A stretch of 64,000 nucleotides of DNA. Origin: Nocardioides antri (GTDB taxonomy: Bacteria; Actinomycetota; Actinomycetes; Propionibacteriales; Nocardioidaceae). The stretch lies in contig NZ_VUJW01000001.1 in the NCBI RefSeq assembly GCF_008373765.1, forward strand, positions 806,189-870,188, in the 5' to 3' direction. The notes beneath the pieces are model-generated. The model was not told the DNA's origin, ran no database searches, and was given only the letters and a program-made list of their open reading frames with translations. Within the stretch, counting starts at the first letter, position 1. Every line of letters starts with the position of its first letter. Shown piece by piece: positions 41,927-49,237 of this stretch. The position numbers and the translations under genes were made by a program.

Positions 41927-42799
41927 TCAGAGCGACGGGTCGAACGGCTCCGTGCCGAGGACCAGCTGCAGGCCTGCGATGCCGGAGTGCGCCTGCGCGT
42001 AGGCCAGCTCGTGGGACAGGTCGCCGATGTTGTTCGAGGCCGGCAGCGGCGCCAGCCCCAGCGTCGACAGGGTGCCCACCGCTCGTCCCGAGGCGTCCAG
42101 GAACGCGCTGCCCGAGTCACCGGGAACGCCCGGCGTGACGGTGTAGAGCGGGTGCGTCCAGCCGCCGTCGGCCGGGTCCTGGCCGAGGCTGGTGCCGGTC
42201 TTCGGCGAGAGCTGCTCCACACCGAAGCGCAGCCCGGAGTTGCCGTAGCTGTAGACCCGGTCACCAGCGGACGTGCCGGTCGTGTTGATGCCCACCGGAC
42301 CGCCCCAGAACGGGATCGACGGGTTCACCTTCGCGACGTCGGCCGGGTTGACCTTCACCAGGGCGAAGTCGTTGTAGGCGCAGGTGTTCGCGTCCTTCTC
42401 ACCGCGGGCCTGCATGGTGTTCCACGACGAGTAGGCGAGCGTGCCGGAGCCGACCTGGGTGCCCGAGCTGAGCAGGCTGCCCCCGCGGTTGAAGGTCACC
42501 GCCGTGCCGAGCGGAAGGGTGCCGGCCGTGCAGCCGTTGGTGTCGGTCGCAGCGCCCGTGCCGGAGCAGTGAGCGGCCTGACCGAGGTAGACGTTGCCGG
42601 CCGCGTCGGTGAACACGAAGTTGGCGGTGCACTGGCCCGAGCCTTCGGTGTTGGTCTGGACGCCCGGCGTGATGGCGGCCGTCGCGGCAGGCGCCCAGGT
42701 GGTCGCACCCTGGGCAGGCGCATGATTGGTCACGGCGAAGCCGGTGGCGACCAGGCTGAGGGCGCCGGCGAGGGCGATCCTTCGGACCCGAGAGAACAC
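41927..42799 (-). CDS. Secreted trypsin-like (S1) serine protease
   Basis: A 290-residue exported protein. The signal peptide (FSRVRRIALAGALSLVATG, then AQGA) is probably cleaved near residue 32. The catalytic triad is His77 in GQAAHC, Asp144 in YNDFALVKV and Ser229 in GVPGDSGSAF. Paired cysteines (57/78, 90/140) could form disulfides. It resembles actinobacterial chymotrypsin-like proteins without a visible pro-region, so it may be made directly active. GTG 42799 has AAAGG 7 bases upstream. Substrate unknown. Confidence 0.88.
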   Translation of the reverse strand: MFSRVRRIALAGALSLVATGFAVTNHAPAQGATTWAPAATAAITPGVQTNTEGSGQCTANFVFTDAAGNVYLGQAAHCSGTGAATDTNGCTAGTLPLGTAVTFNRGGSLLSSGTQVGSGTLAYSSWNTMQARGEKDANTCAYNDFALVKVNPADVAKVNPSIPFWGGPVGINTTGTSAGDRVYSYGNSGLRFGVEQLSPKTGTSLGQDPADGGWTHPLYTVTPGVPGDSGSAFLDASGRAVGTLSTLGLAPLPASNNIGDLSHELAYAQAHSGIAGLQLVLGTEPFDPSL

Positions 42800-42999
42800 G
42801 TCGTTGCCTTTCGGTTGGGGGAGAACGGGTACGTGTTCTACAACCTCGCTGCGGCGAAATCGTCACGCCACGCGCAGGAACGGGCGGAAGCGCTCGTCGT
42901 CACCTACGTCTCGGCCAACCGTTGAACACTGTAAGTCGAGGCTCGGGTCGAGGGGGATCGTCCGACCCAGGTGGTCGGCTGTCGAGGGGCGAGTGTGCA

Positions 43000-43215
43000 A
43001 TGGACACGGACGGTCCCGGCTACATCACCCTCTCGATCGAACGCGTCGGCGACCAGGTCGTCATCGAGTTCGACACCGGCGAGACCCTGGTCCTGGGCCA
43101 TCACGACGCCCTTCGGTTCGCCGAGTCGCTGCGGCACGTCGCGGCCCGAGGCCCTGACAGCCTCGAGAACATCCATGAGGAGCTCCGTCTGACTCGCTCC
43201 ACTCGGGACGAGTAG
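43000..43215 (+). CDS. Small conserved hypothetical protein (71 aa)
   Basis: A 71-residue soluble protein: GYITLSIERVGDQVVIEFDTGETLVLGHHDALRFAESLRHVAARG, a short beta-hairpin followed by a helix, then an acidic tail. I do not recognise a named family. GAGGGGCGAG lies a few bases before ATG 43000; the longer in-frame start at 42922 has no comparable signal. It is divergent from the protease gene with a 200-bp gap in which I see no other gene. Confidence 0.6.
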   Translation: MDTDGPGYITLSIERVGDQVVIEFDTGETLVLGHHDALRFAESLRHVAARGPDSLENIHEELRLTRSTRDE

Positions 43216-43253
43216 CGAGAGTGGCGGCCAGGCGTCCCTGCACCGCCGATAAG

Positions 43254-43266
43254 TGACATTATGTCA
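43254..43266. repeat. Palindrome TGACAT-T-ATGTCA
   Basis: A perfect 6-bp inverted repeat around one base, AT-rich against the local background. It lies between two convergent genes, where no promoter is expected. Confidence 0.55.
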
Positions 43267-43310
43267 GATTGCGGATCGGGACGCCCCTCCTCTGTCGGTG
43301 GCGCGCCCGG

Positions 43311-44138
43311 TCAGGCCGGCTGGGGTCCCGTCGTCTCGTCGGGCTCGGAGTCGGTGATCACGTCGACCAGCCGGTCGATGGCGATCTGGGTGTAGGCCTC
43401 CTGCAGCGCGGACTGGTCGCTGAAGTCCGTGACACCGATGGTGATCACGTTCTTGCCGATCCGCACGTACGACTGGTGGATCGTCAGGTCGTACTCGCTG
43501 CCGGAGGGGTCGGTGAAGGTGCCGGACGTCGTGACGTTGACCTGGTCGTCGGTGGCGTCGCTGACGACGGTGTCGTCGTAGCTGACCGTCATGTCCCAGG
43601 TGTTGCCCTCACCGTCGGTGCCGGTGACCGACGTGCAGGTGCTCAGCACCGCGTCGAGGTCCTCGAACGCCTGAGCGACCGCGTTCCCGTCCTGGTACGA
43701 CGAGGCACCGCTGTTGATCACCGGGACGCCCGAGTCCCCGTAGCTGTACTCGACGTCGTGCTCGGCCACCTCGAGCGGGTCGAGGTTGTCACTGATGGTC
43801 TCGATCTCGCCGAAGCAGCCAGGCGCCTCGCTGTCCTCATCGGACTCGACCGGTCCACCGGTCCAGCCGTCACCGACGTTCTCCGGCGTCAGCACGACGA
43901 CCTCGAGCTGCTCCTGGGTCAGGGCCGGCCCGGAGTCGTCCTCCACGTCGTCGCCACCGTCCTCGCCGGACGGGTCGTCGATGACGTTGCCTTCGGTGTC
44001 GACGTAGACGGTCTCCGTCTCCTCGGCGTCGGCGTCTCCCCCGTCGTCGCCGCAGCCGACGGCGAGCAGGGACACGAGGGCGAGACAGCCGGCCGTGGCC
44101 AGGACTCGGCGCGGGTGACGGGTGCGGACGTGGTTCAC
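43311..44138 (-). CDS. Hypothetical lipoprotein
   Basis: A 275-residue predicted lipoprotein: basic start (VRTRHPRRVLATAG), hydrophobic core and lipobox LAVGC, then a long acidic, Gly/Asp/Glu-rich linker to about residue 75. The C-terminal domain begins LTPENVGDGWTGGPVESDED and contains two cysteines (PGCFGE, LSTCTSV), reminiscent of the extracellular sensor-type domains attached to PknH-like kinases. Function unknown. GTG 44138 is supported by GGAGG 6 bases upstream; the longer frame to 44264 overlaps the divergent VOC gene and is rejected. Confidence 0.8.
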   Translation of the reverse strand: MNHVRTRHPRRVLATAGCLALVSLLAVGCGDDGGDADAEETETVYVDTEGNVIDDPSGEDGGDDVEDDSGPALTQEQLEVVVLTPENVGDGWTGGPVESDEDSEAPGCFGEIETISDNLDPLEVAEHDVEYSYGDSGVPVINSGASSYQDGNAVAQAFEDLDAVLSTCTSVTGTDGEGNTWDMTVSYDDTVVSDATDDQVNVTTSGTFTDPSGSEYDLTIHQSYVRIGKNVITIGVTDFSDQSALQEAYTQIAIDRLVDVITDSEPDETTGPQPA

Positions 44139-44244
44139 GGGAGACCTCCAGTTGAGCGACACTCCCGGATACTTCCACCGGCCTGCCCCCGACCAACGTC
44201 GAACGACGGAAATCGTCCGCAGGAACGAGGCCGGGCCGACGGCG

Positions 44245-44250
44245 TACCGT
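44245..44250 (+). promoter_or_regulatory. -10 box of the VOC gene at 44257 (leaderless)
   Basis: TACCGT, then GGGCGC, then ATG. Confidence 0.6.
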
Positions 44251-44256
44251 GGGCGC

Positions 44257-44649
44257 ATGGCCACGCACGACGAGCACGCCAGTGTCCGCTACCTCGTCGA
44301 CGACGTCGATGAGGCGGTCGAGTTCTACACCACCCACCTCGGCTTCACGCTGGAGATGAATGCCGGCGGCGCGTTCGCCGACGTCCGGCGCGGGCCGCTG
44401 CGGCTGCTGCTCTCCGGCGCCGCCAGCTCGGGGGCGCGGGCGACCCCGCACGACCGCGCCGACTTCCCTGGCCGGAACCGGATCCACCTCGTGGTCGACG
44501 ACATCGAGGCAGAGGTCGCCCGTCTCGCCGAGGCGGGCCTGATCCTCGTCAGCGACCTGGTCTCCGGTCCCGGCGGCAGCCAGATCCTCGTCGAGGACCC
44601 CTCGGGCAACCTCGTGGAGATCTTCCAGCCGGCTGCCCGGCAGGACTGA
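44257..44649 (+). CDS. VOC-family glyoxalase-like protein
   Basis: A 130-residue single-subunit VOC fold: SVRYLVDDVDEAVEFYTTHLGFTLEMN, ADVRRGPLRLLLSG, RIHLVVDDIEAEVARLAEAG and a final ILVEDPSGNLVEIFQPA with the Glu metal ligand. The DFPGRNRIHLVVDD segment has the second His ligand. Similar proteins are annotated as glyoxalases or fosfomycin-resistance-like, but activity is unproven. Its stop codon lies in the first unit of a 13-bp tandem repeat. Confidence 0.87.
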   Translation: MATHDEHASVRYLVDDVDEAVEFYTTHLGFTLEMNAGGAFADVRRGPLRLLLSGAASSGARATPHDRADFPGRNRIHLVVDDIEAEVARLAEAGLILVSDLVSGPGGSQILVEDPSGNLVEIFQPAARQD

Positions 44650-44718
44650 CCGGCAGGACTGACCGGCAGGACTGACCGGCAGGACTGACCGGCAGGACTG
44701 ATCGGCAGGACTGAACGG
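44641..44718. repeat. 13-bp tandem repeat, six copies
   Basis: Unit CAGGACTGACCGG: four identical copies (44641-44692), then two copies with one substitution each (GATCGG and GAACGG). The array starts in the last codons of the VOC gene and supplies its stop codon (TGA 44647-44649). The rest is non-coding. Confidence 0.95.
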
Positions 44719-44756
44719 AAGGTCGGACGCGGAAGGACGGGCCGGCCGCAGCAGGC

Positions 44757-45626
44757 TCAGAGCTGCTGCATCGCCGGCAGCACGTCGGCGCAGACCTGCT
44801 TCGTCCAGGCGACGGGATCGTCCCCGTGCGGCATCAGGGTGACCAGCTCGATCCCGAGCGCGGCGTACTCCCCCATCAGGGTCACGAAGGCGTCGGGCTC
44901 CAGCAACGGGTCGGCGGCGATGATCATCGTCTTCCGGATGGCGTCGTAGTCGCTGCCCACGTCGTCGCAGTGGCGCCGGAGCACCGCCAGCTTGTGCTTC
45001 ATGGCGTCCGGCGTCTCGCCGAAGATGTTGCACCACTGCGCGTACTGCGCCACGAACCGCAGCGTCTTCCGCTCCCCCGCTCCCCCGATCATGACCGGCG
45101 GGTGTGGCTGGGCCACGGGGGGCGGCACGCTGACCGTCTCGGCGAGGCGGAAGTGCTTCCCCTCGTACGCGCCGTCGTCGTCGCCCCACATCTGCAGGCA
45201 GATCTGCAGGATCTCCTCGAGGCGCTCGAACCGCTCCGCGGTCGGCGGGAAGGGCACGCCGAGCCCGAGGTGCTCCCGCTCGTACCAGCCCGCGCCGATC
45301 CCGAGCAACGCCCGGCCGCCGGAGAGCCGGTCGAGAGTCGAGACCGTCTTGGCCAGCAGGCCCGGGTGCCGATAGGTCCCGCCCGTCACCAGCGCGCTGA
45401 GCCGGATCCGCTCGGTCACGGCGGCGACGTACGCCAGCGTCGTGTAGGCCTCGAGCATCGGCGCCGCCGGACCGCCGAGGTTCTCCATCTGGAACCAGTG
45501 GTCCATGACGGTGAAGAGCTCCGCTCCCCCGTTCTCGGCGGCGCGAGCCGTCGCGACCAGCTGCTCGGTCAGGCCCGACTCCCAGCCCGGATAGGAGAAG
45601 TTCGCGTAGTGCACACCCAGTTCCAC
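44757..45626 (-). CDS. LLM-class F420-dependent oxidoreductase
   Basis: A 289-residue luciferase-fold protein: MELGVHYANFSYPGWESGLTEQLVATARAAENGGAELFTVMDHWFQ in two blocks, LSALVTGGTYRHPGLLAKTVSTLDRLSGGRALLGIGAGWYEREH, and HPPVMIGGAGERKTLRFVAQYA. This matches the F420-dependent group named for actinobacteria, with a GIGAGWYEREH flavin loop. The substrate is unknown. GTG 45626 is 6 bases after TACGGT. It is divergent from the cyclophilin lipoprotein, and their -10 boxes are only about 30 bases apart. Confidence 0.88.
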   Translation of the reverse strand: MELGVHYANFSYPGWESGLTEQLVATARAAENGGAELFTVMDHWFQMENLGGPAAPMLEAYTTLAYVAAVTERIRLSALVTGGTYRHPGLLAKTVSTLDRLSGGRALLGIGAGWYEREHLGLGVPFPPTAERFERLEEILQICLQMWGDDDGAYEGKHFRLAETVSVPPPVAQPHPPVMIGGAGERKTLRFVAQYAQWCNIFGETPDAMKHKLAVLRRHCDDVGSDYDAIRKTMIIAADPLLEPDAFVTLMGEYAALGIELVTLMPHGDDPVAWTKQVCADVLPAMQQL

Positions 45627-45632
45627 GGTGCC

Positions 45633-45638
45633 ACCGTA
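45633..45638 (-). promoter_or_regulatory. -10 box of the LLM oxidoreductase (leaderless)
   Basis: TACGGT on the minus strand, 6 bases before GTG 45626. Confidence 0.6.
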
Positions 45639-45663
45639 CGCAGGTCCGCAACCGCCGGGTGTC

Positions 45664-45669
45664 TACGAT
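45664..45669 (+). promoter_or_regulatory. -10 box of the cyclophilin gene (leaderless)
   Basis: TACGAT with 7 bases to ATG 45677. Confidence 0.6.
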
Positions 45670-45676
45670 GCCGGTC

Positions 45677-46408
45677 ATGCGCGCTCGCTCCTTCACCCGT
45701 CCTGCCCTCGTGGCGTCAGCCCTCGTCCTGACCCTCGGACTCGCCGCGTGCGGGGAGGAGGAGCCGGAGGGCGCCGCGCGGGACGAGACCTCGCCGTCGG
45801 CCACGGAGTCTTCCGACACCACAGAGCCCACCGAGACGGCGACCGTCACGGAGACGACCGCCGGTGGCTCCTGCGAGTACGTCCCCGACGGGAGCGCCGC
45901 GGACGCCACCGCGCCGCCCGCCTCCCCGACCGTCGAGGGGACGGTTCCGGTCACGGTGACCACGTCGGTCGGCGACCTGGCGTTCGAGCTCGACGCCGCG
46001 CGCACCCCGTGCACCGTGAACTCCTTCGTCTCCCTCGCCGAGCAGGGCTACTTCGACGGCACCACCTGCCACCGCATGACCACCGAGGGCATCTACGTCC
46101 TCCAGTGCGGCGACCCGACCGGCACCGGCGCGGGCGGCCCGGGCTACTCCTTCGCCGACGAGCTCGACGGCACCGAGACCTACGGTCCCGGCACCCTGGC
46201 GATGGCGAACGCGGGGCCCAACACCAACGGCTCCCAGTTCTTCATCGTGTACGACGACAGCCCGCTGCCGCCGTCGTACACCGTGTTCGGCCAGGTCGAC
46301 GAGGCGACGGTCGACCTCGTGACCGAGGTCGCGGACGCCGGGACCAACCCGCCGGGCGACGGCACGCCGAAGACCGCCGTCGACATCGAGTCCGTCAGCG
46401 TCGGCTGA
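45677..46408 (+). CDS. Cyclophilin-type peptidyl-prolyl isomerase lipoprotein
   Basis: A 243-residue predicted lipoprotein: MRARSFTRPALVASALVLTLGLAAC gives the signal and lipobox in two blocks, then a Thr/Glu-rich linker to about residue 70. The cyclophilin domain has DLAFELDAARTPCTVNSFVSLAEQGYFDGTTCHRM, TYGPGTLAMANAGPNTNGSQFFIVY and YTVFGQVDE. The catalytic Arg (HRM) and the Gln-Phe-Phe core are present. It should isomerise prolines of exported proteins on the outer face of the membrane, as the FKBP lipoprotein at 3184 does. ATG 45677 follows a -10 box; the frame extends to 45659 without signal support. Confidence 0.9.
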   Translation: MRARSFTRPALVASALVLTLGLAACGEEEPEGAARDETSPSATESSDTTEPTETATVTETTAGGSCEYVPDGSAADATAPPASPTVEGTVPVTVTTSVGDLAFELDAARTPCTVNSFVSLAEQGYFDGTTCHRMTTEGIYVLQCGDPTGTGAGGPGYSFADELDGTETYGPGTLAMANAGPNTNGSQFFIVYDDSPLPPSYTVFGQVDEATVDLVTEVADAGTNPPGDGTPKTAVDIESVSVG

Positions 46409-46444
46409 CCCGGCCCCGAGCACATCAGAGCGGCTCAGAGCGGC

Positions 46445-47341
46445 TCAGAGCGGGAAGGTGACCCCGCTCAGCTTCTCCGAGACCTCCCACAGCCGGCGCG
46501 CGAGGTCGGCGTCCTGCGAGGCCTTGCTGCGCCGGGCCGGCGCCGGCCAGCCGTGCAGCTCGAGCCTGCCGTGCGGCCCGATGTAGGTGTCGCCCGGGAT
46601 GTCCATGGTCGCGGCGTAGACGGTGTTGAGCGCGCCGCGCCAGGCAGGCATGCTCACCAGCCGCTGCCCGTGGTAGCCGATCCAGGTGAGGACGGGGTGG
46701 CCGGAGCCGCCGGTGATGTTGGTCGACGACGCGCCGGGGTGGGCGCCGACGGCCCGGACGTCCGACCCGGCCGCGGACAGCCGCCGCTGCAGCTCCGACA
46801 TGAACAGCAGGTTCGCCAGCTTGGACTGGGAGTAGGCGGCGAACGCCCGGTAGCGGCGCCGCTCCCACGCCAGGTCCTCCAGGTCGAGGTCGCTGCCGCC
46901 GCGGTGCTCCCGCGAGCTCGTCACCACCACCCGGTCCCGGATGCGCGGGAGCAGCAGGTTGGTGAGCGCGAAGTGTCCGAGGTGGTTGGTCGCGAAGTGC
47001 GTCTCGACGCCGTCGACGGTGAGCCCGAACGGCGCGCCGAGGACTCCTGCGTTGTTGACGAGCACGTCGATGCCGTCGACCTCGTCGAGCAGCGACTCGG
47101 CGAACGCGCGGACCGAGGACAGGTCCGACACGTCGAGGCGGCGTACGACGACCCGCCCCGCGTCGTGCCCCGGCACCTGTCGCGCCGCCTCCTCGCCCTT
47201 CTCCAGGTTGCGGCACGCCAGCACCAGCGTGGCGCCGCGCGACCCGAGGATCCGGGCCGCGTGGAAGCCGACGCCGCTGTTGGCCCCGGTGATCACGAAC
47301 CGCCGCCCGGACTGGGGCGGCACAGCAGTCCACGGTCGCAT
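46445..47341 (-). CDS. Short-chain dehydrogenase/reductase
   Basis: A 298-residue SDR: FVITGANSGVGFHAARILGSRGATLVLACRN, the LDVSDLSSVRAFAE cofactor-acid region, VLVNNAGVLG, catalytic Ser in VVVTSSREH and YSQSK as the Tyr-x3-Lys motif. It belongs to the same retinol-dehydrogenase-like group as the gene at 34001, but they are not close copies. Substrate unknown. ATG 47341 was chosen because AACCCT lies 7 bases upstream; ATG 47365 adds eight residues. Both starts fall in the arms of a 16-bp inverted repeat. Confidence 0.85.
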   Translation of the reverse strand: MRPWTAVPPQSGRRFVITGANSGVGFHAARILGSRGATLVLACRNLEKGEEAARQVPGHDAGRVVVRRLDVSDLSSVRAFAESLLDEVDGIDVLVNNAGVLGAPFGLTVDGVETHFATNHLGHFALTNLLLPRIRDRVVVTSSREHRGGSDLDLEDLAWERRRYRAFAAYSQSKLANLLFMSELQRRLSAAGSDVRAVGAHPGASSTNITGGSGHPVLTWIGYHGQRLVSMPAWRGALNTVYAATMDIPGDTYIGPHGRLELHGWPAPARRSKASQDADLARRLWEVSEKLSGVTFPL

Positions 47342-47375
47342 GGCGCACAGGGTTCCACACGCCATGCGACCGTGG
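47330..47375. repeat. Perfect 16-bp inverted repeat over the SDR start region
   Basis: CCACGGTCGCATGGCG (47330-47345) and its exact complement (47360-47375) are separated by 14 bases. Both candidate start codons of the SDR gene lie inside the arms. Confidence 0.9.
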
Positions 47376-47399
47376 TGGGGTTCGCTCGTCAGTGGGCGG

Positions 47400-49109
47400 T
47401 CACTTCACCCGGATGTCGATGAACTTGGCCCCGTCGACCACCAAGTCGAGCTCCTCCGAGACCAGCGACGTGCGGAGCTTCCGCTCACCCCGGCCGATCC
47501 GGAAGTCGCTCTCGACCTGGTCGTTGCGGGTGCTGTCCTCGAGCGCGGCGAGCACGTCCTCCAGCGTGTCCGCCTCGAAGATGTCCTCGGAGTAGATCTC
47601 GTTGCCGCCGATCGCCGCCATGCTGCCGCGGCTGCCGGCGAGTCGCTTCGGGATGTCGAGCGAGACCGGGACGGTCGTCGTGGCCGTGCCCGAGACCAGC
47701 GTGACCCGCAGCCGCAGCGTCCGGCCGGCCTGGATGCTCGCGGCCTTCTTCGTGACGTTGACCCAGCCGGAGCGGCGCTTCTGCTCCACCTTCCGGACCG
47801 AGTAGCTGTCGGTCTCCCGGCTGATGTCGCCGATGCTGGCGACCGACGTGATCTCGACGCCGGCCAGCCTGCTCAGGACCCACACCACGTCGGCGAGCCC
47901 GTAGGACGCCTCGTAGGCGAGGTCGAAGTTCGCGAGGTAGCGGTCGGAGTAGGTGACGCTGAACGGAGCGCCGGTGGCGTCGGTGCCCTCGATCATCCAG
48001 GTCTGGACCTCCGACCCGCGGCCGATCTCGTCGAACACCCGGTCGTGGTTGCCAACCGAGCCGCCGAAGACGATGCCCGCGAGCGACTCCGCCACCAGGA
48101 CATCGGTCTCACCGACGCGGTGCCGGGTGCCGAAGGTCAGGTCGGAGGTGAACGGGATCGCCTCCGGGACCGGGCCGAGCGCCCCGGAGATCCCGGTCAG
48201 CCGGTCGTCGGTGATGGTGCCCGCGAGCTCGCCGATGTTCGCCAGCTTGAACGGCACCCCGAGCGGGTCCTCCTGGATGTAGATGGCGTCCGCCGCGGCG
48301 AGGCCGTAACTGGTCGGCCCGGCGAACCGCATCGGGTGGCCGAAGCCGACGAGGCGGCCGTCGCAGACCGACGTCACCGTGCCGACACCTGCCGACGTGA
48401 CGTCGCCCAGCGAGAGCGCGGCGGCGAGGTTGCCGCCGGCGACCAGCGCGTCCCCGTCGGCGGCCGCCGGGTTCGACCGGCCGATGCCCGTGGCGTTGCG
48501 GTTGATGTAGGGCTTGCGGTCGGCGCCTGCCAGGCGGTCGACGTCGACGCCGCTGATGCCCATCGGCACCGGAAGGCGCCGGAAGCCCTGCTCGGCCTGG
48601 GAGGTCGTGACCTCGCCGGTCGCGGAGATCGCTCGCGCCTCGGCACGCGTCACCTCGACCTTGGCGGCGAGCGGCGGCGCCAGGTAGTCGTCCATGTCCT
48701 CGAACGGCGTCACGCCGGCGACGGGCGTGGTCCCCCACGCCAGTCCGTAGGCGACCGCGCCGATCAGGTCACCGGTCGCGTCGTCGTACACCGGCGACCC
48801 GGACATGCCCTGCCAGATGCCGCCCGCGTCGGCGATGGCCGGCGAGTCGAGCCGCATCATGATCATGTCGAGGCCTGGCGCGATGCCGTCCTCGAGGACG
48901 CCGAGCACCTCCCCGGTGAAGGGCTCCGGAGTCGTGCCGGAGCTGACGGTCAGCCCGTTGACGGTCTGCCCGTCCGTGAGGTCGGCGACGGGGAACGCCG
49001 TCGCGCAATCGGGTGTCGGTGCGGCATGGGCACCGGTGCTGTCTGCCAGCACCGGCGCGAGCGTTGCGAGCCCGAGCGCGAGAGCGGCAGGGCCTATGAG
49101 TCGTGACAT
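47400..49109 (-). CDS. Secreted SpoIVB-type (S55) peptidase-domain protein
   Basis: A 569-residue protein with a signal peptide (SRLIGPAALALGLATLAPVLA, then GAHAAP). Residues about 35-300 match the SpoIVB peptidase S55 domain, with QGMSGSPVYD (candidate nucleophile Ser105), GAVAYGLAWGTTPVAGVTPFEDM and GRLVGFGHPM. The C-terminal half is beta-rich and unassigned. S55 proteins in Bacillus control sporulation proteolysis, but actinobacteria such as this do not make endospores, so the function here is unknown. ATG 49109 has GGGAGG 10 bases upstream; the extended TTG start would itself be the ribosome site. Confidence 0.87.
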   Translation of the reverse strand: MSRLIGPAALALGLATLAPVLADSTGAHAAPTPDCATAFPVADLTDGQTVNGLTVSSGTTPEPFTGEVLGVLEDGIAPGLDMIMMRLDSPAIADAGGIWQGMSGSPVYDDATGDLIGAVAYGLAWGTTPVAGVTPFEDMDDYLAPPLAAKVEVTRAEARAISATGEVTTSQAEQGFRRLPVPMGISGVDVDRLAGADRKPYINRNATGIGRSNPAAADGDALVAGGNLAAALSLGDVTSAGVGTVTSVCDGRLVGFGHPMRFAGPTSYGLAAADAIYIQEDPLGVPFKLANIGELAGTITDDRLTGISGALGPVPEAIPFTSDLTFGTRHRVGETDVLVAESLAGIVFGGSVGNHDRVFDEIGRGSEVQTWMIEGTDATGAPFSVTYSDRYLANFDLAYEASYGLADVVWVLSRLAGVEITSVASIGDISRETDSYSVRKVEQKRRSGWVNVTKKAASIQAGRTLRLRVTLVSGTATTTVPVSLDIPKRLAGSRGSMAAIGGNEIYSEDIFEADTLEDVLAALEDSTRNDQVESDFRIGRGERKLRTSLVSEELDLVVDGAKFIDIRVK

Positions 49110-49224
49110 CAGCGTCGTTCCTCCCAAGAATGGACCGCGCGGGGGTCACGCGGTGTGTGGGTGTGACGCGCCGGTCGACGGAAACGTTGCGTCCGCCCGG
49201 AAGATACTTTGCAATTGCGGGTCC

Positions 49225-49230
49225 TAGGGT
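49225..49230 (+). promoter_or_regulatory. -10 box of pepN (leaderless)
   Basis: TAGGGT with 7 bases to GTG 49238. Confidence 0.6.
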
Positions 49231-49237
49231 GGGTTTC

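Noticed and set aside
43293-43300. TGTCGGTG as a RecA-NDp half site
   Set aside because: No TANNNT follows at 8 bases, and it lies at the 3' end of the minus-strand lipoprotein gene.
44641-44718. CRISPR array
   Set aside because: The units are 13 bp, directly adjoining with no spacers, and no cas gene is present; it is a simple tandem repeat.
46416-46445. Repeats of CAGAGCGGCT
   Set aside because: Under three short imperfect copies between convergent genes; too little to call a functional array.
49014-49021. TGTCGGTG as a RecA-NDp half site
   Set aside because: It is inside the S55 coding region, with no -10 box at the right distance and no gene start downstream.
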